64,000 nt of DNA, taken from Chelonobacter sp050613185. Its GTDB lineage: Bacteria > Pseudomonadota > Gammaproteobacteria > Enterobacterales > Pasteurellaceae. Shown piece after piece: positions 16,290 to 25,232 of the stretch; position 1 is the stretch's first letter, and each line of letters opens with the position of its first letter. The stretch covers positions 744,001 through 808,000 of the forward strand of contig NZ_CP192511.1 of the NCBI RefSeq assembly GCF_050613185.1, in the 5' to 3' direction. The position numbers and the translations under genes were made by a program. The notes beneath the pieces are model-generated. The model did not search any database and was not told the origin of the DNA. It saw only the letters and a program-made list of their open reading frames with translations.

Positions 16290-17072
16290 ATGATGGACCG
16301 CTGTTCTGCCTTTTCCCTTTCATCGGATAAAAGCCATCATCTGCGCCGCGTGCAAATCCGCCAGCACATGATCGGGCAGGTCAAGTGCGGTCAGAAAGTG
16401 CTGTTACAACAGGGCGTTCTACGTCAAATCGGACAGAATGAACTGTTTGTATTATTGAAAGACAGTCGTTGGGAAATGATTAACCGCACTTTGCAAACCG
16501 ATTACCGCTCGAATATCATTCACCTTTCCCCGCAAACGATTGCGCTGTTTTATCAACTCTACCCGCAATTTAAAACGCTTGGGCCTCAAATACGGCAGCG
16601 CATTTATACCCCGGCACTCAGCGATTGCTTTCAACGCACTTGGGACGGTTTGCGCGATCCGCAACTCAGCCCAACATTAAAACGGCACCGCACCTTGGAA
16701 CTGTTATTGCAACTTGCCGAACATCAGTTTGTGTTTCCGCCGGCGGAAAAACTCAGTTGGACGGATAAAATGCAGGCGTTGGTCGAACAGGATCTCAGCC
16801 GCCACTGGACACTCAGCGAGATTGCCGACAGATTTCATATGAGCGAAAGCACGCTGAAACGCCGTTTACAGCAAGAAAATACGGCTTTCCGCCAATGGCT
16901 ACAGGCACTACGGCTCGACACCGCACTTTCCTTGATTCTCGGCACGGAAGACAGCCTCGCCGAGATTGCCTCTCGCTGCGGGTACCAATCGCAAAGCCGT
17001 TTCAGCGCCGCATTTAAACAACACTTCGCCATTTTGCCTTCGCAAATCAAAACGCACGGATTGGCTGAATAG
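16290..17072 (+). CDS. AraC-family transcriptional regulator
   Basis: A 260-residue regulator. The last 100 residues (about 155-256) form the two helix-turn-helix units of the AraC family: WTLSEIADRFHMSESTLKRRLQQE and the second signature SLAEIASRCGYQSQSRFSAAFKQHFAILPSQI. The first 150 residues are cupin-like at best and not recognisable. No sugar-binding motif stands out. Two ATG codons in a row (16290, 16293) could start it. It begins five bases after metL, so it may be co-transcribed. Its target may be the PEBP gene 86 bases downstream, but that is only by proximity. Confidence 0.88.
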   Translation: MMDRCSAFSLSSDKSHHLRRVQIRQHMIGQVKCGQKVLLQQGVLRQIGQNELFVLLKDSRWEMINRTLQTDYRSNIIHLSPQTIALFYQLYPQFKTLGPQIRQRIYTPALSDCFQRTWDGLRDPQLSPTLKRHRTLELLLQLAEHQFVFPPAEKLSWTDKMQALVEQDLSRHWTLSEIADRFHMSESTLKRRLQQENTAFRQWLQALRLDTALSLILGTEDSLAEIASRCGYQSQSRFSAAFKQHFAILPSQIKTHGLAE

Positions 17073-17157
17073 GGCTAAAATCTGAACTGCCGCGCATAAG
17101 CCGATTGCCTTTTTTGGCGGATAATCACCGCACTTTAACCATATCAGAAGGTATTTT

Positions 17158-17727
17158 ATGCAATCACTGAAAATCACATTAACCGCCGCTTCACTGCTGG
17201 CATTCAGCGCAGCAAACGCATTTGCTGGCGACCGTCAGCCGTTTCAACTGAGTAGTCCGCAACTGCAAGCGGAACAGAATATTCCCCCAACCTTTGAATT
17301 CAATGGCTTCGGTTGCCAAGGCGATAACCAATCGCCGCAACTGAATTGGAAAAACGCACCGCAAGGCACAAAAAGTTTTGCGCTGTCGGTGTATGATCCT
17401 GATGCGCCGACCGGCTCGGGTTTTTGGCATTGGTACGTCGTCAATATTCCGGCACAAGTCAATGAGCTTACCGCCAATGCCGGTGCGATTGACAGCAGCA
17501 CTTTACCGGCAGGCGCATTCCAACTGAAAACCGATTACGGCTACCACGGCTGGGGCGGCGTTTGCCCGCCTGAAGGTGACAAAGCGCACCGTTATATTTT
17601 CACCGTCCACGCACTGAATGTGGCGAAACTCGATGTAAACCAAGACACCACCACCGCACTTGGCGGCTTTTTGGTGAACGCCCACACCATTGATAAAGCC
17701 TCATTTACTGCGTATTACCGGCGTTAA
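17158..17727 (+). CDS. Secreted YbhB/YbcL-family (PEBP-like) protein
   Basis: A 189-residue member of the phosphatidylethanolamine-binding/Raf-kinase-inhibitor-like family. Residues 1-23 are a signal peptide (MQSLKITLTAASLLAFSAANAFA, cleaved before GDRQ), so unlike cytoplasmic E. coli YbhB this one is periplasmic, like YbcL. Family motifs are intact: SPQLNWKNAPQGTKSFAL, YDPDAPTGSGFWHWYVVNIP and GYHGWGGVCPP with the ligand-pocket histidines. The biological role of bacterial members is poorly known. An uptake core lies just upstream of the gene (near 17130). No terminator facing it is obvious apart from the palindrome at 17785-17804. Confidence 0.88.
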   Translation: MQSLKITLTAASLLAFSAANAFAGDRQPFQLSSPQLQAEQNIPPTFEFNGFGCQGDNQSPQLNWKNAPQGTKSFALSVYDPDAPTGSGFWHWYVVNIPAQVNELTANAGAIDSSTLPAGAFQLKTDYGYHGWGGVCPPEGDKAHRYIFTVHALNVAKLDVNQDTTTALGGFLVNAHTIDKASFTAYYRR

Positions 17728-17779
17728 CCAACGTTACGCTTTGAAGGTTAACCACACTTGATTCTAAGCTCTCGCCCAC

Positions 17780-17804
17780 AAAAAAGCCTGGCAATTGCCA
17801 GGCT
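17780..17804 (-). terminator. Terminator of the glycogen operon
   Basis: AGCCTGGCAATTGCCAGGCT (17785-17804) is a perfect palindrome. Read on the minus strand it runs into TTTTT (17780-17784), about 30 bases after the glgP stop. It may also stop plus-strand transcripts from the convergent PEBP gene, but without a T tract on that strand. Confidence 0.85.
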
Positions 17805-17832
17805 CAGGGTTATTTCAACGGGAAACCGCACT

Positions 17833-20268
17833 TTACAGCTTCACCGGTTGCAAGTGCCAGATTTGATCCGCATATTCTTTGATGGTGCGGTCTGATGAGA
17901 AGTAGCTCATATTGACGATATTTTGAATCGCTTTGGCAACCCAAAGGTTTTGGTCTTTATAAACCTCATCGATCTGTTGTTGCGTATCCACATAGCTACG
18001 GAAATCGGCAAAGGCTTGGTAGTAGTCGCTGAACGGCGAGAACGATTGATAACGGCTCGGTTCGTTCGGGCTGAATGCGCCGCTGGTGACCTGTTGCATT
18101 GCTTCTCTCAGTTGCGGATCGTTTTCGTAATAAGTCGACGGATGGTAGCCTTGATGGCGTAACGCTTCCACTTGCTCTACCGTGTTGCCGAAGATAAAGA
18201 TGTTGTCTGCGCCCACATTTTGCAAAATTTCCACGTTTGCGCCGTCGAGCGTCCCAATGGTTAAAGCGCCGTTGAGGGCGAATTTCATATTACTGGTGCC
18301 GGAGGCTTCCGTACCCGCCAATGAAATTTGTTCGGACACATCGGCGGCCGGAATAATCAACTGCGCAAGGCTGACGCTGTAGTTCGGGATAAACACCAGT
18401 TTCAACTTATCATGCACGCGCATATCGTTGTTGATCACGTTGGCAACATCGTTGATTAAACGGATAATCTGTTTTGCCGCATAGTACGCCGAAGCCGCTT
18501 TACCGGCGATGATGAACACCCGCGGCGTCCAGTCTTTTTCCGGATTACGCAGAATCTCGTTGTAACGTGCGATGATGTGCAACAGGTTTAAGTGCTGGCG
18601 TTTATATTCGTGAATCCGTTTGATTTGCACGTCGAACAGCGCGTCGGGATTAACCACGATATTCAGATTGTGTGCGATGTAGTTTGCCAATTTGACTTTG
18701 TTGGCTTTTTTCACCGACCGCACTTCGTCCATAAATTTCGGGAAATCCGAATACTGTTTCAGCTGTTCCAGTTCGCTGAGATCTTTACGCCAACCTTTGC
18801 CGATATATTTGTCGAATACCGATGACAAGCCCGGGTTAGCCACGCCAATCCAGCGGCGAGGCGTAATACCGTTGGTCATATTGCAGAAACGTTCAGGATA
18901 GATTTTGGCGAAATCGGCAAAAATGGATTTGACCATTAAGTCGGAATGCAGTTTCGCCACCCCGTTGATTTTATGCGAAGCCACCACGGCAAGCCACGCC
19001 ATGCGGACTTTGCGCCCGTCGTTTTCGTCAATCAAAGAGACGCGGCGGATTAAATCCGGATCTTTTTCGGTGTACGCTTTGATACTATTCAGGAAATACT
19101 CGTTAATCTCCAGAATAATCTGCAAATGACGCGGCAGAATCGCGCCCATCATATCCACCGGCCAGGTTTCCAGCGCTTCACTCATCAAGGTGTGGTTGGT
19201 ATAAGAGAACACTTTGCAGGTAATATCCCACGCTTTTTGCCAACTGAATCCTTCTTTATCGATCAAAATGCGCATTAATTCGGGAATTGCCAATACCGGG
19301 TGGGTATCGTTAAGGTGAATCGCCACTTTGTCGGCTAAGGTTTCCAGTGTTTTATGCTGCCATTGATGGCGTCTGATAATATCTTGCAAGGAGGCGGAAA
19401 CCAAAAAATATTCCTGACGTAAACGCAGTTCGCGTCCGCAATAGGTGGAATCATCCGGATACAATACGCGTGATACGTTTTCCGAGCGGTTTTGCCGCTC
19501 CATTGCCGCAAAATAATCGCCTTGATTAAATTTGGTTAAATCGAACACATCGCCGGCATTAGCCGCCCATAAACGCAAACTGTTCGCCATATCGGTTTCA
19601 TAACCGGGGATAATTTGATCGTAACCTAGCGCAATAATTTGCGAGGTATCCACCCAACGCCATTTGCCGTTTTCCTGATAGATACGCCCGCCGAATTCGA
19701 CTTTATAACGTTTGGTCGGGCGGATAAACTCCCACGGCACGCCTTTTTCCAACCAGGCGTCGGGGCGTTCGATTTGTTGTCCGTCCACGATTTTTTGGCG
19801 GAACATCCCGTATTCATAACGGATACCGTAGCCCATTCCCGGATAATTTAAGGTTGCGATAGAATCTAAAAAGCAGGCTGCCAGGCGCCCTAAACCGCCG
19901 TTGCCTAAGCCCGGATCCACTTCTTTTTCGATAATCTCTTCCAAATCCAAGCCCAGCTGTTCTAAGGCTTCGCGCACGATATCATAAACGCCTTCCGACA
20001 TCATGGCATTGGACAAGGTACGCCCCATCAAAAATTCCATTGACAGATAATATACCCGCCGGGCATCTTGCGATTGGGTGGCTCGCTGGGTTTTCAGCCA
20101 ATTCTCTGCCACCAAATTGCGCACCGCATACAAGGTTGCGTTTAACCAGTCGCGCTGACTGGCGACGCCCGGGTCGCGCCCAATTGCGTAAATAAGTTTT
20201 TGCACAATTGTTTCTTTAAAACTTTCCACACTCGGCAGTGTGCCGTTTGGTGTAACAATATGATTCAT
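17833..20268 (-). CDS. glgP: Glycogen phosphorylase
   Basis: Releases glucose 1-phosphate from glycogen chain ends using phosphate and pyridoxal phosphate. The 811-residue protein is full length. It shows EVDPGLGNGGLGRLAACFLDS (residues about 115-135), HLNDTHPVLAIPELMRIL, and the cofactor region EASGTSNMKFALNG whose lysine holds the pyridoxal phosphate. It is the last gene of glgBXCAP, 29 bases after glgA, with AGGAAACCTT before its ATG. It could be confused with MalP, but the glg context decides. Confidence 0.96.
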   Translation of the reverse strand: MNHIVTPNGTLPSVESFKETIVQKLIYAIGRDPGVASQRDWLNATLYAVRNLVAENWLKTQRATQSQDARRVYYLSMEFLMGRTLSNAMMSEGVYDIVREALEQLGLDLEEIIEKEVDPGLGNGGLGRLAACFLDSIATLNYPGMGYGIRYEYGMFRQKIVDGQQIERPDAWLEKGVPWEFIRPTKRYKVEFGGRIYQENGKWRWVDTSQIIALGYDQIIPGYETDMANSLRLWAANAGDVFDLTKFNQGDYFAAMERQNRSENVSRVLYPDDSTYCGRELRLRQEYFLVSASLQDIIRRHQWQHKTLETLADKVAIHLNDTHPVLAIPELMRILIDKEGFSWQKAWDITCKVFSYTNHTLMSEALETWPVDMMGAILPRHLQIILEINEYFLNSIKAYTEKDPDLIRRVSLIDENDGRKVRMAWLAVVASHKINGVAKLHSDLMVKSIFADFAKIYPERFCNMTNGITPRRWIGVANPGLSSVFDKYIGKGWRKDLSELEQLKQYSDFPKFMDEVRSVKKANKVKLANYIAHNLNIVVNPDALFDVQIKRIHEYKRQHLNLLHIIARYNEILRNPEKDWTPRVFIIAGKAASAYYAAKQIIRLINDVANVINNDMRVHDKLKLVFIPNYSVSLAQLIIPAADVSEQISLAGTEASGTSNMKFALNGALTIGTLDGANVEILQNVGADNIFIFGNTVEQVEALRHQGYHPSTYYENDPQLREAMQQVTSGAFSPNEPSRYQSFSPFSDYYQAFADFRSYVDTQQQIDEVYKDQNLWVAKAIQNIVNMSYFSSDRTIKEYADQIWHLQPVKL

Positions 20269-20297
20269 AAGGTTTCCTGCTTTTACCCGATAACTAT

Positions 20298-21737
20298 TTA
20301 TACATTAAAAAGACGGTGATAGATGGCAGAATATTGTTCCGCTGCCAATCGCCAACTAAAATCAGCTTCCATACTGTTAATCCGCACTTTGTACCACTGC
20401 GGTTTGGCTTTCCATAGCACTTTTGCCCGTTCAAATGCGTCCACTAAACCGTCCACTGACGCTTCGCCAAATACAAATCCGGTTGCCGACCGCACTTTGA
20501 TTGTTTCTTTATCGCTGTCCACCACGGTATCCGCCAGCCCCCCGGTCGCTCGCACTAATGGCAGCGTGCCGTATTTTAACCCATATAGCTGCGTTAAGCC
20601 ACAAGGTTCAAAGCGGCTCGGCACGAGAATGACATCGCCGCCGGCAATCACCAAATGGGATAATTTTTCGTTATAACCGATTTCGATGCTAACCTGTTGC
20701 GGGTATTGCAATTCCAGTTGTGAAAACGCCTGTTCATATTGACTGTCGCCGGAACCCAACAAAATAAACTGCACGCCTTCGGTTAGCACTTGCGGTAGCG
20801 CCTGTAATAACAAATCCACGCCTTTTTGCGCCGTCAGGCGGGTCACCATCACAAAGAGTAAGGCATTTTTGTCTTCCGGCAACCGAAATACCTTTTGCAA
20901 CTCGGTTTTGCAACGGGTTTTGCCGGCCATGCTTTTCAGTTTGTAGTTGGCGGGCAGGTGCGAATCCGATTCCGGATTCCAAATGGTATAATCCACGCCA
21001 TTCAACACCCCGCTCAACTTGCCTTGCTGTTGCAAGGTGTTGAGCAAACCTTCCAATCCATAGGCATATTCCGCGGTTGTGATTTCTTGGGCATAGGTCG
21101 GGCTGACGGCGGTAACGTGATCGGCGTAATACAAACCGGCTTTCAAATAAGAAATTTGCCCGTTTAATTCGACCCCGTTAACATTAAACATCTCCGGCGG
21201 CAAGCCGATTTCAGCCAGATGCCGATAATGAAATTGCCCCTGATAGGCTAAATTATGAATGGTGAACACCGATTTTGCCGGTCTGCCTTTGGCATACAAA
21301 TAGGCGCACGCCATCCCGGCGTGCCAGTCATGGGCGTGCACCACATCGGCTTTCCACCAGCTATCCAGCTTGTCGCCCAATTCCGCGCCGAACCAACCCA
21401 GCAAGGCAAAACGCAGATAATTGTCGCCGTAATCATTGTAGTGCGGATCATGATACGGATTGCCTTCGCGCTGATACAAGTGCGGTGCGTCGATCAAATA
21501 AATGCCCAAACCGTTGTAATCGGTGTAACGCAAGGTCACTTCACCGGCAAAAGTATCAAAGGTGCCGACGACACCGCTTTGCGGTAAACCGGCAACCACC
21601 GCCGGATATGCCGGCATCAAAACGCGTACGTCATCGCCGTTTTGCTGTTGCGCAAAGGGTAAGGCGCCGGTTACATCGGCTAAACCGCCGGTTTTCAATA
21701 ACGGGTAAAGCTCGGAACAAACGTGTAAAATTTTCAT
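20298..21737 (-). CDS. glgA: Glycogen synthase GlgA
   Basis: Transfers glucose from ADP-glucose to the growing alpha-1,4 glucan. The 479-residue protein is a GT5 enzyme. It has the ADP-glucose-binding KTGGLADVTGALP at residues 16-28, HAHDWHAGM in the N domain, and in the C domain VTRLTAQKGVDLL and PSRFEPCGLTQLYGLKYGTLPLVRATGGLADTV with the conserved Glu of the EX7E motif. AGGATAGCAGCCC precedes the ATG. It lies between glgC and glgP. Confidence 0.97.
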   Translation of the reverse strand: MKILHVCSELYPLLKTGGLADVTGALPFAQQQNGDDVRVLMPAYPAVVAGLPQSGVVGTFDTFAGEVTLRYTDYNGLGIYLIDAPHLYQREGNPYHDPHYNDYGDNYLRFALLGWFGAELGDKLDSWWKADVVHAHDWHAGMACAYLYAKGRPAKSVFTIHNLAYQGQFHYRHLAEIGLPPEMFNVNGVELNGQISYLKAGLYYADHVTAVSPTYAQEITTAEYAYGLEGLLNTLQQQGKLSGVLNGVDYTIWNPESDSHLPANYKLKSMAGKTRCKTELQKVFRLPEDKNALLFVMVTRLTAQKGVDLLLQALPQVLTEGVQFILLGSGDSQYEQAFSQLELQYPQQVSIEIGYNEKLSHLVIAGGDVILVPSRFEPCGLTQLYGLKYGTLPLVRATGGLADTVVDSDKETIKVRSATGFVFGEASVDGLVDAFERAKVLWKAKPQWYKVRINSMEADFSWRLAAEQYSAIYHRLFNV

Positions 21738-21847
21738 GGGCTGCTATCCTGTATTTTATCTTCTGCTAACAATAGAAAATCATCTCTGCGCTGAGCGGAG
21801 ATGATTTCAATTTATGTTTCCTTCGTCATAGAGAGAAGAAAAAACGG

Positions 21848-23140
21848 TTACTCTTCTTCTTTTTTCAATTTATTCAACATCTTCGATGTCACCAACACCA
21901 CTTTACCGGTACTGCTGACACGGAAGCGCTTGGCGTCAAGCGCCATATCCACCCCGATTTCCATACCGTCCGGAATCACACTGTGGCGGTCAATAATCGC
22001 ATTTTTAATCGTTACATTTTTGCCAATCGTCACCTCAGGTAAGATCACCGAATATTCCACGTTTGCGCCTTCACGCACGCTGACGTTGTCAAACAACACC
22101 GAATTGCTGATCACCGCGTCATTTACCAAACAGCCGCCGCCGACCAAAGAATTATCCAACGCACGCGATTTGCGTAAGTTTTTATAGAAGAATTTTGACG
22201 GGAACGTTTGTTTCGGCGTGGAGCGGATCGGCCAGCGTTGATCGAACAGATCCAGTTGCGGATGTTCGGTGACCAAGTCGATATTGGCTTCCCACAACGC
22301 ATCGAGCGTACCGACATCACGCCAGTAGATTTCGCCTTGCGGATTGCGCCCCATGCAAGAGCGGCTGAACGGATGCGCATACAACACACCTTCTTTCAAA
22401 GCTTGCGGAATGATGTCTTTACCAAAGTCATGACTGGATTCCGGCTTCGCAAATTCGCGATCCAAAATGTCATACAAATAATCGGCATCAAACACATAAA
22501 TTCCCATTGATGCCAACGAGGTGTCCGGTTTGCCCTGCATGGTCGGCGGATTTTTCGGTTTTTCAATGAAATCGGTAACTTGCAGATTTTCATTCACCCC
22601 CATTACGCCGAATTCATGGGCTTTCTCTTTTTCCACTTCGATACAACCGACAGTACACTTCGCCCCGCTGGAAACGTGATCCAACAGCATTTGCGCATAG
22701 TTCATTTTATAAATGTGATCCCCGGCAAGGATGAGAACGTATTTCGGTTTGTAGTGATCACGCATAATCGCGCCGTTTTGATACACCGCGTCGGCAGTGC
22801 CGCGATACCAAGTGCTGTCATCCAGCTGTTGCCGTGCCGGCAACATATCGACAAACTCATTGCGCTCACGCGGCAGGAAAGACCAACTGTGCTGTAAGTG
22901 ACGCAACAGGGAATGCGCCATATATTGGGTGACCACCCCGATACGATTCAAATGGGAATTGATACAGTTAGACAGGGCGAAGTCGATAATTCGGCAAGAA
23001 CCACCAAAATACACCGCCGGTTTAGCGCGTTTATCCGTCAGTTCGTGTAAGCGAGAACCTCGTCCGCCGGCCAAAATCAGCACAAGGGTATCATCGGTAA
23101 TCCGAATCATGCTAGGTGAGTTCTTTAAAATATCGTCCAT
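21848..23140 (-). CDS. glgC: Glucose-1-phosphate adenylyltransferase GlgC
   Basis: Makes ADP-glucose from ATP and glucose 1-phosphate, the controlled step of glycogen synthesis. The 430-residue protein has the nucleotide-binding LILAGGRGSRLHELTDKRAKPAVYFGG (residues about 21-47), DFALSNCINS, and a C-terminal left-handed beta-helix (from about 300, with VREGANVEYSVILPEVTIG). AGGAG precedes the ATG by 6 bases. Allosteric control by fructose 1,6-bisphosphate and AMP is expected from the enterobacterial enzyme, not shown here. The gap to glgA is 110 bases, the largest in the operon. Confidence 0.97.
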   Translation of the reverse strand: MDDILKNSPSMIRITDDTLVLILAGGRGSRLHELTDKRAKPAVYFGGSCRIIDFALSNCINSHLNRIGVVTQYMAHSLLRHLQHSWSFLPRERNEFVDMLPARQQLDDSTWYRGTADAVYQNGAIMRDHYKPKYVLILAGDHIYKMNYAQMLLDHVSSGAKCTVGCIEVEKEKAHEFGVMGVNENLQVTDFIEKPKNPPTMQGKPDTSLASMGIYVFDADYLYDILDREFAKPESSHDFGKDIIPQALKEGVLYAHPFSRSCMGRNPQGEIYWRDVGTLDALWEANIDLVTEHPQLDLFDQRWPIRSTPKQTFPSKFFYKNLRKSRALDNSLVGGGCLVNDAVISNSVLFDNVSVREGANVEYSVILPEVTIGKNVTIKNAIIDRHSVIPDGMEIGVDMALDAKRFRVSSTGKVVLVTSKMLNKLKKEEE

Positions 23141-23189
23141 AATGTTCTCCTAAATATGAAAATAAACTGAAATCTACTCGATAGAGAAA

Positions 23190-25202
23190 CTATCCTCTGC
23201 GAGAGAAAATATAAATTCCCGGCTGAGCCATTATGACCTCCCTGTCATTTCCACCCCGACGGCAAGCTGAGGTGAGTTTATGTTCCCATTCGCCCTCGCC
23301 TGCAGAACAGGGCGGCAGATGGAAAGATTGCATTACGCCACGATTCACCATCAGTAGCCAACGCTGTTCCAATTCGATTTGAAAACCGATACTGTGCGGA
23401 TCTTGCCAATCGGCGACGCTCATTGGTTCGCCGTGGCAATTCCACCACCGCACTTGATCGTCATTCCACCAAGTGTCGTGTCGTGAAAGTGCGGTTATCT
23501 GCTTTCTGAATGCAATTAAGGCTTGGGTGTAAGCCAACAAATCCCGGTCTTGTTTGCTCCAATCAATCCACGTGATCTCGTTATCTTGGCAATAAGCATT
23601 GTTATTGCCCTGCTGCGAATGCCCGGTTTCGTCGCCTGCCATTAACATCGGCGTGCCGTTAGCCAAAAGTGCGCTCGCCAGTAGCGCTCGCACCGCCGCT
23701 TGGCGCTGTTGCAGCACCGCCGGCTGATCCGTTTCGCCTTCAACGCCAAAATTATGGCTGAAATTTTCCCCGTGTCCGTCGCGGTTTTCTTCGCCGTTTG
23801 CCCGGTTGTGTTTATGCTGATAGCTGACTAAATCGTTGAGGGTGAAACCGTCATGGGAACAAATATAATTAATCGAAGCGCTTGGCAGTTTGTGATCATG
23901 TTGAAAAATATCCGAAGAGGCGCAAAACCGCTGGGCAAACCCGCCCGTGTTGCCCTCATTGCGCAGCCAAAAACGGCGCATATCATCACGGAAACGGTCA
24001 TTCCATTCGGCAAAATAATCCGGGAAGTTGCCCAGTTGGTAACCGCCCCACCCGATATCCCACGGTTCGGCGATATATTTTTTATCTTTTAAAACCGGAT
24101 CATTGGCAATGCGTTGGAAAATTTGCGCCTGCCGGTTGAATTCCGGCTCACGTCCGATAATGGTTGCCAAATCAAAACGGAAACCGTCCACATGACATTC
24201 CTGCACCCAATAACGCAAGCAGTCATGCACCCATTGCAAAGTGTTGGCATTCGTCAGGTTCAAGACGTTGCCGCAGCCGCTCCAATTATGGTAATCGCCG
24301 TTTTCGGTCAGCCAATAATAGTTGGCATTATCCAAGCCGCGCTGGCTAAGGGTCGGTTGCGCCAAATCCGAATCGGCGGTGTGGTTAAATACCACGTCCA
24401 GAATGACCTCAAACCCCGCTTGGTGCAAACTCTTGACCATCTGCTTGAATTCACTCGCCGGGGTTGTGCCGTTGCGTCCCGACCAATAACCGTCGTCAAC
24501 GGCAAAAGGCGCCAACACGTTATAGCCCCAATAATTGGATAAACCGCGTTGCTGCAAATGCCGCTCATCGGCGTGAAACGCCACCGGCATTAATTCAAGC
24601 GTGGTCACGCCTAATTTTTTCAGATAATCCAAAGATGCCGGATGTGCCAAACCGGCATAACTGCCGCGTAATGCCGATGGAACCGCAGGGTTAAGTTGGC
24701 TGAAGCCTTTCACGTGCAGTTCGTAAATAATCGTTTCCGCCCAGGTGTAATTCGGTGAGCGGTCTTCTTGCCAATCAAACGCGGAATCAAGCACAATCGC
24801 CTTCGGCGCCACCTCGGCATTATCCAAATCATTTGTCAAATCAAATAATTGAGCTTGTTCTTCCGTGGCAAAGTGCGGTTTGCGATCCACCGCCTTCGCA
24901 TAAGGATCCAATAAGAGTTTTTGCGGATTAAAATATCGTCCCAAGTGCGGTTGACTCTCGCCATAGACACGGAAGCCATACTTGATCCCGACATCAATGC
25001 CCGCCAACCATAAACTCCAAATATGGTCGGCGTCTTGCTGCATTTTGAAACGGTGTTCTTTACCTTTATACGAAAACAGGCACAATTCAACCAAATCGGC
25101 ATGTTCGGAAAACAGCGCAAAATTCACGCCGTTTACGCCGTCGATCATCTGTAACGACGCCCCCATTGGCTGCGCCATGCCTTTTTTCACTCTGCCAATC
25201 AT
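23190..25202 (-). CDS. glgX: Glycogen debranching enzyme GlgX
   Basis: GH13 enzyme that hydrolyses alpha-1,6 branches of phosphorylase-limit glycogen. The 670-residue protein has an N-terminal CBM48-like domain (GVNFALFSEHADLVELCLF) and a catalytic barrel with DVVFNHTADSD, DGFRFDLATIIGRE (nucleophile Asp), and YIAEPWDIGWGGYQLG with the acid Glu, then CSHDGFTLNDLVSYQHKHN. The start at 25202 gives the longest frame; a second ATG eight codons on is possible. It follows glgB by 30 bases. Confidence 0.95.
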   Translation of the reverse strand: MIGRVKKGMAQPMGASLQMIDGVNGVNFALFSEHADLVELCLFSYKGKEHRFKMQQDADHIWSLWLAGIDVGIKYGFRVYGESQPHLGRYFNPQKLLLDPYAKAVDRKPHFATEEQAQLFDLTNDLDNAEVAPKAIVLDSAFDWQEDRSPNYTWAETIIYELHVKGFSQLNPAVPSALRGSYAGLAHPASLDYLKKLGVTTLELMPVAFHADERHLQQRGLSNYWGYNVLAPFAVDDGYWSGRNGTTPASEFKQMVKSLHQAGFEVILDVVFNHTADSDLAQPTLSQRGLDNANYYWLTENGDYHNWSGCGNVLNLTNANTLQWVHDCLRYWVQECHVDGFRFDLATIIGREPEFNRQAQIFQRIANDPVLKDKKYIAEPWDIGWGGYQLGNFPDYFAEWNDRFRDDMRRFWLRNEGNTGGFAQRFCASSDIFQHDHKLPSASINYICSHDGFTLNDLVSYQHKHNRANGEENRDGHGENFSHNFGVEGETDQPAVLQQRQAAVRALLASALLANGTPMLMAGDETGHSQQGNNNAYCQDNEITWIDWSKQDRDLLAYTQALIAFRKQITALSRHDTWWNDDQVRWWNCHGEPMSVADWQDPHSIGFQIELEQRWLLMVNRGVMQSFHLPPCSAGEGEWEHKLTSACRRGGNDREVIMAQPGIYIFSRRG

Positions 25203-25232
25203 GCCGTCAACACCCCGTTACTACCGTCCATC